Origin: Siphonodentalium dalli | Lineage: Eukaryota; Mollusca; Scaphopoda; Gadilida; Siphonodentaliidae | Reading direction: 5' to 3' | Length of the DNA: 64,000 bases | Assembly (NCBI GenBank): GCA_032622095.1 | Contig: CP136061.1 | Location: forward strand, 52,835,762 to 52,899,761 | Shown here: in pieces, positions 1 through 15,000 of the stretch | How the letters are laid out: each line of letters starts with the position of its first letter | How positions within the stretch are numbered: the first letter of the stretch is position 1 | Notes under the pieces: model-generated | The model's database searches: none | What the model was told of the DNA's origin: nothing | The model's input: only the letters and a program-made list of their open reading frames with translations | Made by a program: the position numbers and the translations under genes

Positions 1-80
1 TTATTGGTGGTAATACTCTCACTGCCAACACTTGCGAGTTAACAGAGATATCATCATCCAGAACTGATGTGTCATTCACT
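1..80 (-). CDS. GAIN domain exon, partial at window edge
   Basis: Acceptor TTTCATTGTAG, phase 2 start. The peptide begins VNDTSVLDDDISVNSQVL and continues AVRVLPPI to the window edge. S(V/I)NSxVLxxxV is the GAIN motif just ahead of the GPS. A possible donor GTGAGA at 22-17 would end the exon at 23 instead; reading through also gives plausible GAIN sequence, so the 3' end is open. GPS and helices should follow beyond base 1. Confidence 0.72.
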
Positions 81-3000
81 CTACAATGAAAGCAAATAGT
101 CAGAACAATGATCTCAAAATGTAGTTACACAACGCGTTTTCACATATTCTGATTCTGACTGAAAAATTGTCAGTCCTGATGACATTTGCAGAATGAGGTC
201 CCCAGAGGGTGAATTTAGTGATGCTAACCCACACAGCGGGTTACCGTCACCTAACTAATCCTCTGGGGACCTAATTCTGCTATGGGAGACCTAGACACAG
301 ATTTAATTAAGTTAATTTTGGGAATAGAGAAACTAAACTAAAAAAGAAAAACAAACTTTCTAAAGAAACTAAAAAAACTTGTTAATTTGATAATAAAGAT
401 ACTTTCCAGAGAAGATGAGGCCCAAGCAGAATTAGGTCCCCAGAGAGTGTGAATTTAGTGATGCTAGCCCACTGAAAATGTTTGAGTTGAGTTCAAGTTA
501 AGGCCACATTGTAATGGGAAATAACTCAGAGCAGGGATGGGTTAATTACTTACCCTAAGTAATTAATTACAATTACTTTCTAAAATCTCAATTACAAATA
601 CAATTACAATTACTTCAAAAACACAATATAATTAATTACCATTACTTGACAATGTAATTAATTACTTTTCAATTAATTTAATGGTATTTTCAACATTCTT
701 GTATGTTTTATTGTGAACTGTTATGTAAATACAAATCTGGTCACATAGAACAGCAGTGTCTACATGAATATGACACGCACGCAAAAAACAACACAAATAA
801 CAAGGCATCATTGTTGAATACAGTACATCTACAATTTGTAATGTACCTTCGCGAAGTCTTCAACATAATGAAGTTGGCGATGTATTCTATAGCAAGGTTC
901 TAACATGAATAAAGAGGCTGGCCAACTTCAATTTGGAGTAAGTTTTATTGGGACTGTTGTTGACAATGGCTGTACACTCACACTGGCTCTCAGATGTACA
1001 GTAATGCCCTAAATAATCAACTCCTTAACCACAGCAGAATTATGAGTAACTTTTCAGGATTTATTCGGAAATATGGCTTGTTGCCATTTATCTCAAACTT
1101 TGACAGACAGTGCACCAATCTCTGAGTTCCAGTAATGAATAATGGCTGACTGCCAGTGTACTAAAGTAGGGTCATAGTCATTATGGATGTATATTGTATC
1201 TCACGTGACTTTGTTATTGAAATCAAGCTTTCCGATTGGTTGGCTACTCGACTCTATTAGTCGTAGTTGTATACTACGCCTTCAAGTCTCTCCCATCGTG
1301 CACTATGCATATGTAGTTTTGACTACTAAAAATAGTAACGAACACTACATCAAACTTTGTTCTGAAACTACTTGTTATTTCGCCACTGATCCAAATTAAA
1401 GCTTCAGTAAGGCGAACATCAATTGTCTGAACTTAGTAAAAGTTGAAAATAGTAGTTTCCTACTGCTAAATCAAAATTACAAAGGTTTTCTCTGGAGTCC
1501 CGTTGCGTTTCCTAAGTTCGCGATACCCCATTCCTATACCGGCAACACTAAAATGTGTGATCGGTTGCTGTACCCGAACAACTAATAAAATGAACCGAGA
1601 ATACAATTTGCCGATTACAGCTTGTTTTAGCTGTATCTTGTAAATAAATAATACCCCTATGCTGTATACTAAGCGTTGAAAAAACACGCTACTGCAGATT
1701 TTCATGGCCCAAAAACACCAATCATACGTTCATGTTTCCGGAGTTGGGTACACTTTTTTTTGTATCTGTAAATTCTTTGCTTCCGATCAGAGTCACGTGA
1801 CCGCTCGGTTCGAAAATAATCAATAATTTCGCGGCTCAATTATTCTGATAGTTCCGTGTACAAGAGCGACTTATACTAATAAATGACCAAATTTAATACA
1901 TTCTTCGTTCGTCCGGGCACCAATTAAGAGTGGGTAAGTGGTTGAAATGTGTTGACATTGGTCTAAATGTTCTTGAGTTTGGTCACTGGTCACCACAGGC
2001 ACAGGTCGGGCAACAAAAAAACTAATTTAAAAAAACAAACAAACCTGAACAAAGGGGAATTTAAAAAAAAACAAGTTTTTTTTAAAACAGGAAAACAAAC
2101 ATGAAAAATAAACAAACAATAAATAAACATTTACAACAAATAAAAATAATAAAAAAAAACAACAAAAAATAATAATTTTTTTTTACAACAAACAGGCAGC
2201 CAAAGTTTTTAAAAAAACAGGAAAACAAACATTGGAAAAAAAAAAAAAATTACAAAGAATTAATTAAAAAACAAAAAAAACAAACAAACCTGAACAAAGA
2301 GGAATTTAAAAAAAAAAAATTTGTTTACATATTATTTTTTTCTTCTGGTGCTTGCCCACTCGTTTGCCTTTAATTTCTGCATTTGTTCGATACAATATAA
2401 TAATTAGAGCATGACTTGTCGTGAAATACGCCGATATAGTGCATAGTGCGGTTGTGTAGTTCACTCCGCTTCGCGTCGTGAACTACACAACCTCACTATG
2501 CACTATATCGGCGTATTTCACTCCAAGCCATGCTCTATTTATTAAATAGCACACAACATAACATAACAGCCAAAAGAGGTTGATAGATTGCAGGAGACAA
2601 TTCCATATGGATATACTTTGTAGGAAAGTTATTTACATGTATCACCATAGCTATTCAAATTGATCGCCTCAGGCATGGATAAGTCACCTCAAGGCAATAT
2701 ATAAGGCCATTAAAATAAAATACCTGCGTTGTCAGGCACTTAGATTTCAATTTTTAGATGAGGGAGGGAAGCAATTATTTGAAGAAAAAAAATTCTCAAA
2801 ATCTGGAAAACATACTCCAGAAACAAAACATATTCATTTTCATTGTTAAAATCAAACTGAAACTATTGAAATTTCTTTTGGAAAATTTCAGTGACGAGGA
2901 GCTAGGTGCCTGAGAACACGTAATTTTTATTTATTTTGACTAACAATTATTGCTTGCTGTATGTAATATTCATATCGTTCATTAGATTCATGTGTACATT

Positions 3001-6000
3001 GTAAATAAATATACTGTTATATATCATACTCTTTATTTTTGGGCTTACTTACACAGGTATGATAGTATTGATGCTCTGATAGAATATGGCACTGAAGTAC
3101 AAATCCAGAAAATCTGCAAATAATTTAATCATTAGCCATCAATTCACAGAATACTGTACAGGGTTAATACACCTCACAATGAAAAAAATTCCATCGCTTT
3201 TCCACGACTTTCAAGATCCTCAACATTTTCGAGAAATTTCCAGGACCTTCCCCTTACAAATTTACATAACTTTTCCTCACCTATTCAAAAAATTAAAAAT
3301 AGATTTATGAAATAACTGTTCCATATTCTGCTCTTATAATTTCCTCAATTTGGCATCATCATCAATCATATTGCCCATAATAGGTGAGGGAAAACTTGAT
3401 GGTGTTGCAGAAAGCATGCACAGGTGATCCAACTACAGTAATGCGGGAAGTATATGACCCTTTAACCACAGCAGAATTATGGGAAATTTTTCAGGATTTA
3501 GTCGGAAATATGGCTTGTAGCCTTTCATCAAAAAGCTCTCACCGATGAATGCAACAAGCCATATTTCCGACTAAATCCTGAAATATTTCCCATTCTGCTG
3601 TGGTTTAGAGGTCGATTATTTAGGACAATACTGAAGTTTCCAGACAGCAGCCCACACGTATTTAGAAACTTTAAATATGCCAGCCTTGTTGCTTTCACTT
3701 GCCTTAGCTAAGAAATAGCTCAGAAAGATTGGATTGAATTATAAGAAATAACTCATGTTTCAATTAAAGTGATGTGAAACAATCCGATGAGGTGTTCAGA
3801 ACGGAATTACCAAGAATCATGCTGTAATAAGGTACTTTCTTAAATTTGATATAAAAATAGGCAGAAATTGTGTCATTGTTATAAACAAAATTCATGTAGT
3901 GACTATTGTTGGCGGAATTATTGCCATAATATTCATGCACAATTTGTCCCGAAAAAAAAGTCCATAATATGTATTTAAGTTTATGAGTTATACCTGAAAA
4001 GTTTGAATACAAATTTACTATAACACACTATAAAATTTGTCTTAAAAACTTTCTGTATATATTCAATTGAAACAAGAGTTATTTCTTAAATTCAGAACAT
4101 AATTTAGACATAAAGTGATTCATATACATGAATCCTGAGTTCATTGTGTATAAATTTAGAGCTTGTGAATTTCAAGCATAATATGTACCAATATTTATAA
4201 AGATAAATTTGTCATACAAGAAATATTCTGGTTCCATTTTTACATTTCGTTGTTGTACAAATAATATCAGTGAAAAAACCATTATGAGTTTTCCACTTTC
4301 TTGGCATACATGACTTCAATTGGAGGAATCTAAACTGAAAAACTGTGTTTGAAAAATCTTTTTGATAAATTTATTGACTGAAATTTAAAGTTAATCTTGT
4401 TCTATAGAAGAATATAAAACAATTTCATGGGTACAAACATGATCCCCATGAAAAGCTGGATATAAATGCGACTGGTTTGAAAAGTTAATAGTTTAACCCT
4501 TTCTGTCCTAAATAATAGTACACTTAGGAAATGTTCAGATAATTAGTTCCAACAAATGACCATATACATTTCCCACCAATGTATAGGAATCCTTCAGCCC
4601 TTGTATTACAGTAATGCCCTAAATAATCGACTCCTTAACCACAGCAGAATTATGGGTAACTTTTTCAGGATTTACTCGGAAATATGGCTTGTTGCCATTC
4701 ATTGGAAAGCTCTCACTGAGAGTTTTCCGACGAATGGCAACAAGCCATTGAGCTCTAAATAATCGACTCCTTAACCACAGCAGGTGAGAGCTTTCCGATG
4801 AATGGCAACAAGCCATATTTCTGACTAAATCCTGAAAAGTTACCCATAATTCTGCTGTGGTTAAGGAGTTGATTATTTAGGGGATTACTGTATCTGGGTT
4901 ATATTTTTGTCTGTCTTCTACTTATATTTCTTGAACATCCATCCAAATGAATAAAAGATCATTCCAATATATACTTTTACAACTGATAGGAGAATCCATT
5001 TAGTAAGGAAAGTGTGATCAGTGCCTTGGGTGCATGACCCCTTCTGCAATACTAACCACCATAGTTGTCCTTCAATGTAGCTTCTTCAAAAGTCACCGAC
5101 CCAGATGACTTCTTCATCCAATCTGGAAGCTTGACTCCTTCCTCTACCGGAAACTGTGTTCTCTTTGGCTTTGATTTTTTCACTTGCAAAACTGAGAGGA
5201 AATGTAGTAAACAGGGGCTGTCTATGGTGTATCCATATAGTCGTAGGTTAGTACCTCGATATTGATGAAATTTGAGACCATTTGACAATTACTGTAGGCA
5301 CCCATTACCAAGCCTTGAAATAGTGTGTCTGTCATTTGCAGAATGAGGTGTAAGCAGAATTAGGTCCCCAGAGGGTGAATTTGGTGATGCTAGCCCACTA
5401 TGCGGGGTTGCATCACTAAATTCACCCTCTGGGGACCTCATTCTGCAAACGACAGACACACTATTTCAAGGCTTGCCCATTACAGTAAGAACTGGGGGGA
5501 CCATGAACTTTTTGACACAACTTGGGACCGGGCTTACCTTCCAGGACCCCTATGCAATATCTCAGTTTGCATTCATAGTAATAATCTAATGTCGTGGTTT
5601 ATATGAATCATGATTGATTTATATTATTTTATTTAATGAAAATAATTTGTTTTAAGTTTTAATATTTTAGATAAATATTTAAAATAAGACACAACGATCT
5701 TATATTTTGTAATACAGCATTTTGTGAAAAACAATGTGGCAGGTAGTATTAATGAGTTTGCAATGGAAATTAGCTGGAGTAATCTGGAGTAATGCTATTT
5801 TTGTGTATAAATTTGTCATCTTCATTCAGACAGGGTTTCCGCTACTACGGCAGGCCGGCCGTCATTCCCCTCCCCAACCTTGACTTATTGGCCACAAAAT
5901 AGCCAGACCTAGCTCAGCCACTTTTTTACACAGGACGAGGGATCACCGAAACTGATGATTAACAGATTGCAAGGAATCCTGCCTGAATAAGACATGATCA

Positions 6001-9000
6001 GTAGCGCGGGCCACGTGCACAGTTGTCTACACCATCCTGAGTAATGCTTTATCGGCGAATGTTTAGTAGTAATTAATCAGCCTCTCATATTTTAATTTAC
6101 CATATATTTTCTGTCTATAAGTCCCAACTTTCTGACCCACTATTTCCCCTCAAAATGTGCATTACACATCGGTAAGTCATTAGGGGGCTGAATTCTGAGC
6201 TACAACCATGAACACAGGTGATGTCTGGCAGTTGCTGCAATGAACAGTGCAGACATTTTACCTCAAAACAAGATATGTATCAAAGAATTATTTAATTAAA
6301 AATAAAACAATTAAAATATTAATAGTTATTATCAGTGTATTTATTCCCTATCCAATTAATACAAAATTACCCATTATACTAATCCAGCATGAGTTCATCT
6401 CCGTCTGAGGAATAGCTTTTGATTTTACACCAAATTCTTTTGATTGGTACCAGAGCTGTTAAGTTTCACGGATTGTCCATGAGACACCCAGATTCCGCAA
6501 ATACGGATAACCCCCAATTTCTCCCGGATTCAGCAAAATCCCACATTCAAAATTCCAATTAAAAAACAATGTTTTTTTTATTTTTTGAACTCGTGAAATT
6601 GCGGGGATACCCTTATTTCCGGTACCGTAAATAACCACAAATCAACATTCACTTTTGATGTTCCCTCTGATTGAAAACTGATCAGTGGTGAACTGTGACT
6701 GATATTAATTGATTATCACACTCTGATGAAGCCACACGTATAAAGGGTGTATTGATTTTTTTGGGAGCACAACATAGACTGAGATTATCCTCAGGGTAAA
6801 CAATGCTTACCTATATTAGGTTTGACTACAGTTTGGACTATGTCTAGTTCCTGTACTTTCCTGCTGACTGGTCCACTGTACTTTTCAACAGCATCCAAGA
6901 GTTTGGCTATACCACTCTTCTGTTAAGGTCAAAGAAGAAAAGAACATGTTCAATCATTTGAAAAAATAACAATCAAATGGACACATATTTATTTACAAGG
7001 CTGCTTACAGTAATGCCCTAAGTAATCCACCCCTTAACCACAGCAGAATTATGGGTAACTTTTCAGGATTTAGTCGGAAATATGGCTTGTTGCCATTCAT
7101 CGGAAAGCTCTCGGGGAGAGCTTTCCGATGAATGGCAACAAGCCATATTTCCGACTAAATCCTGAAAAGTTACCCATAATTCTGCTGTGGTTGAGGGATC
7201 GATTACTTAGGGCATTACCTTAATTGGGGAGACCATTGCCAGGTTTAGCTTAAAACAGCAATAGCTTAGGCTCCACCAGGGCATAGTCAGTTAGTGCACG
7301 TGCCATACAGATACGATCATGTAATATTATTCAGGGCAGATGCAAATTTTTCAAGTATTAGATCCATATTTCAGGAAAATCATGTTCTATAATGTTGAAT
7401 CAGAGCTTCCTGAGATATTGTGATAAATAATTTAAAAAATATTATAAGTCATATTTTGCAAACCATTCCTATATGATAATTTTGATTGGATTGTTGTTAA
7501 AGGGGCATGACCAGAAAGTGTATCTTCTTCATCCTTATTACTCAAATGCAGAAAATGTCAAAACTTAAATGGTGTATCACTGACTCGCTCATTTTCCCTT
7601 CTAAAATATCAAATATATACCATAAAATATTTTGTTGTCATCAATCAGAAGTAATATCAATATGAATTTTTTTCTCTTTTCTACATAGCAGCTGTTATAT
7701 AAAAGATTAGCATGCCAAGTTGTAGAGGCCATTGTTATCTCCAGAAAAATATCGTTTTTTTGTGTCTTCTGTAAAATGTTATTTTCTGGGTTAACCCTTT
7801 ACACAACAAACCGGCCAAAACCGGCCAAATAAAGCTTCAACAGCCTAAAATATCTTCGGTCTGTCTCAATAGAACCATACAAATATGGATATCATTGGAA
7901 CCGGCTCCTTGACCACATTGTGATAGTTACAGTTATGCCCTGTGCCAATGCATTCTCTTATATATGCGAGTCGACCATAGGTCGCCTCGCATATATAAGA
8001 GAATGCATTGGCCTTTTTTTTAACACTTTTTACCATTTTTTCTTACATTCTTTAACAATTTTATAATTTTTAATGTGTTAAGCCAATGCATTCTCTTATA
8101 TATGAGAGGCGACCTATGGTCGACTCGCATATATAAGAGAATGCATTGGCACAGGGCCCTTCTGTTGGGTAAAGGGTTAATATAATTTCTTAGAAGCCCA
8201 CCGAGAACGGGTGTTTTCTGCTTCTCTACTTCACATGAGAAAACAACAGCACACACCACTTATCCACATTGCTGTGAACAGCTGTACATACAGTAATGCC
8301 CTAAATAATCGACTCCTTAACTCACTGAGAGCTTTCCGATGAATGGCAACAAGCTATATTTCCAACTAAATCCTGAAAAATTACCAATAATTCTGCTGTG
8401 GTTAAGGAGTCGATTATTTAGGGCATTACTGAACAGTTAAAGACAGTATATATAAAAGCTACCTTTTTGTTGATAACTTCCCAGTTGACCTTATTCTTAT
8501 CTTCAATTGTATTGCTGGCAATCTGGAGAAAATCCTGTAATAAAATTGTATCTCTCAGGACATTTAGCTAATGAAACTAACAGCTATTAAGAAAATGAAA
8601 GTGTCAATGATGCTGTAGCTCATATAATTTCATGTGTTACAGTCAATTGAGTGCTTAGGAATATGGAAAGTTGAAATAAGGTATGGTCTGTATGGATTGA
8701 ATTTTGAAATCCAATAAGGCCACTGACAGCCACGTTTTTTTTGCCTAATAACTAAAAATGACACGTTCCCATCTACATGTCAATGTCAACATCCATGACA
8801 AATTTCATCATGATCAGACCAACAGTACGAGTTGTAGCCCATGCTAACGGATTTACATTGTCTAATACTGAAAACCTGGTGATGGCCAATTCACCCCAAA
8901 ACATATCATTCCCATCTACATGTCAATGTCAACCTACATGGAAAATTTCATGATGATAAAAAAACGGTAAGACCTAGCTGTAGCCTGTTCTACTGAAGTT

Positions 9001-12000
9001 TGAAATCCAAGATAGCCACTGGCAGCGATGCTTTTTCGCTGAATGACCCCAAGATGACTCTTTCCTATCTACATGTCAATGTCAACACCCATGATAAATT
9101 TCATAATTATCCGACCAAAGGTACAACCTGTGGCTCATGCTGATGGCAATTGTTGATGGACGGACGTATGCACGCATGACGGATATCAACCCAAGGCAAT
9201 AGCCCAAACTTGACTTTGTCGAGTTGTGCTAAATATCCATGATTTTCCTTTAGTTTAGCATCAATGCTTTACTATATTTAACCCTTTCTATACTAAATGG
9301 ATTCAAAACATTCAGTAAAATAAAGTATATATTGGAATAATCCATTATTCACATGGAGGGAGTTCAGGTAATAAAAGCAGATGACAGTAAAACGAATAAT
9401 ACAAGAGCAGAATGATTCATATTCTCATATTCATTGGTGGGAAATGTTCAGATAATAAGTTCAACAAATGACCTTTAACTTATTCTCTATTTTTAGAACC
9501 CACCACCTCGGGAATGCGAGTTTTTTCCTATCCGATCCCGGACACCATCCCCGCCAATGCAAGTTTTTTGTAAGAAATTTGACCCACCCCATGATATCGT
9601 GTTATAAAAGAAAAAATATTGGGCAAATATTGAAACTAGGAGCCACCTTCTCTTGATTAATGCTCTATTTTGGTCCTTTTTATAAGCCTGAACATTTAAA
9701 ATTGTTTTAGTAGTCATAATTTGTCTTTAACCCTTCCATGACTGAAGTTTCCTGAGATTGTGCAAATATTATTTTTGAACTTCTTCAATTGAACTTACAT
9801 CAGTTAGATCAGTTGTTACATTGTTTATGCCTTTGTCGACTACCTCAGCAACTTTTGATAGAATGTTTATAGATGCTTCAATGTCTCCGGCAGTTAGAGT
9901 ATCCTCCTCAACAGACGTCGTGGTAACCTCCTCCAGTATACTGATTGTTTCCTCCAAAACCGCATCAACAACAGACTCATTTGTTACAATCTGAAAAATA
10001 GGGCATTAACCCTTTCTATATTAAATAGATTCTCCCAATCAGTTATAAAAGTATACATTGGAATGGTCTATTATTCATCTGCAGGGGTTTTCAAGAAAAA
10101 TAAGCAGATGACAGATAATACAAGAACAGAAGGATTCCTATTTATTGGAGGGAAATGGTCAGATAATAAGTTCAACAAATGAACAATGGTTGTTTGTTGA
10201 ACTTATTTTATCACATAATTAGCCCTAAACCCAGTCTCATATTTTTTAGTAAGACACATGTGTATTATCAGTATGCACAATGATGTAAGAGCTAAGTAGC
10301 GCAATGATATCGATCAATGTTATAATTATTTTAATTAGAATATAATTGTGATATTCAATTTTAATTGGCTTCTTTAGTTTGACTGTGAGATAAACATGTG
10401 TGATGAGGGTGGTTGAAAATTTTTGTCAACATAAAAAGACTATATATTTTCTTGAAGGTGTCTTTACTTCCTCTTTGGTTGTGACAAGGAAATCAATATT
10501 AATTTTTTTTAACCCCAGTGGTTTTGAATCGTTTTCCTTGCTAAAATGTGATTATGTGACAAAAAGGATCTCAAATTTGGTGCAATTCTATACAAATTTA
10601 TTAACATCGTCCACTAAATTTAATAAATACATTTTGTATAGAATTGCGATTCATTCGAGATCCTCTATATCTTAACATTTCATGACGGATAACTACTCAT
10701 CAATATGAGTATTTAGTAAATAAAGGGTAAAAGGCATCATGATGTTAAAATTTAGTAACAGTCCAAGTTTATTTAAAGACGATTGTTACAATAAGAAGCA
10801 CTAGCTGGGACAGTAATTATTTCAAATTCAGGGTTCATACACCTATCAATGGATACAATTCCACGATTTATTCAAAACTTTTCAAGATTTAATTCCTTTA
10901 CAATTTCCATACTTAATTGGTTAGGTTTAAATTGGTTATAATTTAAATAGTTATTAATCACTTACAAATTGCGTATGTGTACATATCTGTCACGGTTTCA
11001 TGTCAAGAAATTTGGTCAAATGATATCGAGACAATGGGATATAACGGTGTGATGTTTTGTGATTTATGAAAGTACATGTATACAGGGCGACTGTACTGAC
11101 TGTCAAAAGGAAGCCGTTGATTTGCTTATATAGCAACCAGCTAGTAACGGAAGTTATATATAGTAGAGCAGACACAAGCTCTATTCATCTACTCCGTAGC
11201 GCCGTCGGCATGTACTGCAAAAGCATGACATCATGAAGAGGAACGGAAAAGTGAGCGGAGCTGGATGGGCCATGGATGAGACTAGGCAGTTAGCTGCCAT
11301 CAATATTGGCATGTAGGCCTGCCGGAATATCTATCTGTGCAGTTTATCGATAATTAACCCTCCGCAAATCTTTGATGTTTCAGGGGGTACATTGGCAACA
11401 AGTGCATTAGAATGATGGATAACATTCAACGATTTGTTCAAAACATTTCAAGATTTAAAAAAATATTTTATGAACACAAGCTGATGAAATTCCATTAAAA
11501 TGTCCATACTTAATTGGCTAGGCTTCAATAAATGGAAGATAGAATTTAAATAGTTAATTTCTCATCACAACTTAGCTTCAGTATCAGCTAATTGAATTTT
11601 TCTTCATAAACAAAAACATTTTTATTCCATGAAATATTCGTGATCTTCACCAGCTAACATCTGGTCTACACAATCAATACAAATTGAATAGGAACACGTG
11701 CTATTTGGAATAGGAGCATGTATTATTTGACAATGTAATTGCGAGGTAACCAGGCTGAATCAGGCACATGGTTTTTAGTGATACTTCGATAGCATTCCAA
11801 ATATACAGTCTATATATATATATATATATGTACATGTATTCTCAATGTAATAATTGTAAATGTTTTCTAGTGCAACATTAGCCAGCAAATGAAATAAAAT
11901 CAATTTATCCATGGTTTCCGCTAGTATGGCTCAGCGTCTGTAGAGCAGCCTCATTACCCTCGCTGATGATATGTTTGAGACATACAAGTACCTAAAGTCA

Positions 12001-15000
12001 ATCATAATCTACCCTAAAAATTCTGGCTGCAACCGTAGTGCAGGGGTTAACAGAATGGTATGTTATAACACAACCCTTTGAAATAAAACCACAACATAAT
12101 GTTTGGTGTACTGTCAAAATGCAACATCTACGGCATAAATACAACTATGAAATTGTCGCGATAACTTCAAAGAATGCTGAGTAGGGACATTTTTGTGCAC
12201 AGGATTTCCGTGTACGAAACTATACTCACACTCAGAGAACCAGTACTAGCGTATATTACATAACCAATGCATCTCTCTGCGGAATTCACATACTGCAATT
12301 CGTTTTGATAACTGTCACAATACAAGATGAGCAAAAAGGAGGGTTATTATGAAAGGAAATTGAAACCCTCAGATGTCCGTGGGTCACAAAAAATAAGCAG
12401 ATTCCTTCAACATGAAATAAATTTGCAGCCGGAAAACTTGAATGAGAGATTTATATCGCAACAATATGGAAATTAACACAAGCCATTGCAGCCATAACAT
12501 GCTTCAAAGATAAAGGCAAAATATATCCCCAAATATGGAGATAAAGTGAAAGTAGAGCCGATAATAATTTTCAATATCCCGCCTGGAACCCCCTGGCACA
12601 AACAACGATGCACATGCTGACATTTTCCTGCCAAAACGGATACCAACCCCAACACTCAATTATATCTCATAACACATGGGCTAAAACTCTGTGCCATCAG
12701 AGTCAATGGTTGCAGCTAGTGGTTCTCGCTATTATTGTTTGGCGTTATGCCCAGCAACTTATTTTGCAATTAGCGAGTGATCGCAACTTATTTTCTGGGG
12801 TCTTAGCTTTGGGTGTTCCAGTTGACTCACTTTCGTGCAAAAGTTTTCATTGCATTTTATCATCGATCTTACTGAAAATCATATCAATAATAACAATCAA
12901 GAAAAACTGTTTTCCATATAAAATTTAATATTCAATATAGTCTAGGCAAATATGGACATAGGTGTCGCCTGGAGAGGGAATTTATGAGACCAACATTTTT
13001 GGTTAGCATGAACACTCAACTTTCGGAATCCGTATGTTGGCTTTGTCAGATAGGCGGACTTTTTTCGCACTACGTGGTTTTATTGAGGCACCTGGTGATA
13101 AAATCGTTCATTTTTTAAATAAAGCCGACATATTTGACAGAGTATATTCACACATTTTGAGAAGAAATATTCATCCAATTTTGATACATGTGAATGGGGC
13201 GATAACCATAATAAGGTAATACATGTAACCATTGAATATCAGAATGACAGTCATGACGTCATGTGACGTCAAATAAGTTTTAGGGTGAGAAGAATATGAC
13301 GATTCACGCAAAGCGTTGTCTTTCGTTTCTTATAAAATCAGAAGTAAGATGGTTATGGCCAATTGTCTTATACCATGGGAAACTACTGCCAATTAGCTAC
13401 GTTCTAATATATCATTTATCGCTGTTGGTCGCATTATTTTTTATCAAAGGCAGAAAAACCAACCCTCCCCCCTAAAACTGAGAGGCGTCACGATGTGGTG
13501 TAAGGCACACATAACGCACGATTATGTGCCAACTTGCGAAATTAACACAACGGCCGTTGATGGACTGCTAAGGTATTGTCTATTATATATGTTTTGATCG
13601 ACACAGTCGAGCATTAAAGTAACAATATCACATAACATACCTCCTGACTCAATTTTTTAACAATTTTTAGATTTTTTCACCAAAAAAGATAATCTAAAAT
13701 GCATTTTGTCTTCTTCCGGGAGGAAAAAATGAAACTAATATATTAAGGGTGGAGATAATTAGTGTATACGGTAATTTCGTTCCGTCCTGGTTTAAAAACT
13801 GGCCTAATAACCCAAGATGGCTGCCAATATGGTGGCCGGTATATAGGTGGGAATTGTGCAATTTGTAAGAATGCACGATTACTTCCCAAAATGGCTTAAC
13901 TATCACAACGGCCGTTGATAAACTGCAAGAATTTTATGTAATATATATATCCCGATCCATCGACAAGAACATTTAAGTTAAACCGGTACACAAAGCACCT
14001 CCTGGTCCCAATTTTTGATTAAATATTTAATTAGTTTAGTGTAAAACTAATCGAAAACCTATTTTTGTCATCTTATCGAAATGCATAAAGACAATAATGT
14101 AGCGTGGGTGGATATAATTTGTATGTACGAAAATTTAATGCCGTCGGCGGATACTACATGACATATTAACCCCAAGATGGCTGCCAATATGGTGGCCGGT
14201 ATATGGCTGGAAATGGTAAAATATGTCATGTTGAAATTAACATCACCATCGCAATGCAATGTCTTATAAAACCAATAGTCATATTATATTCATATCATTT
14301 TGCAATACTGAGTGGCCAGTTCTATCAAAATGATAACCAGATTGGTACCAACGAGTGAGAGGATCGACATATTTTGCATTCATTCGCGCTCAAGTAAGAT
14401 TAGTTCTTCGAAATAGGTGGCATGTCGTGCAAATTATTTCACAATAAACATGGTTGATTTAAGGCAGATGGCTGTTCGACTATCTTTGCGAACAGAATAA
14501 GGGAATTATGTAGGTTATATTAAATTTAACACGACATTTAAGCATTCTTGGCACTCTAAGTGGCTCTTGTCACAAAATGCGACCGCGAATATCAAAATTA
14601 ATCAATTAACCAATTCGGATATATATCCCATCAAATAACTCATGTTGATACGAATCGTTAGTTAACCCATATCAACGAGGCGTGGTTACATGAACGGAGC
14701 TACTGATACATTATGTATCATGTATACCGTTCTAAAAGTAAGTATAGATGGATCTCATTGACCAATAGCAATTGCTACCCAGTCCGCAAGAGGACATCTC
14801 CAGCAAATTATCAAACCGTCACATCATACAGGTTCGTTCAGTTTCATCATCACGCAATAGACTCGTTGAATTTTGTATTCTAACATTTACCGGATTATTT
14901 ACCATGACACATATTTCGCACACAAGAAGATGGAAACCTGGTTGATTTTCATCTTGAAGTTTGTCAGTTGCTTAACGGTGGGAAGTATTTGATTGTACTA

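Noticed and set aside
1466-1705. 79-codon minus-strand frame between GAIN exons
   Set aside because: No GAIN similarity and it does not fit the required phases; the 61-nt exon at 3053 does.
5052-5288. Reading 5052-5191 as the terminal exon with a cytoplasmic tail
   Set aside because: The sequence matches GAIN subdomain B, the stop lies within a donor GTTAGT, and downstream exons continue the domain.
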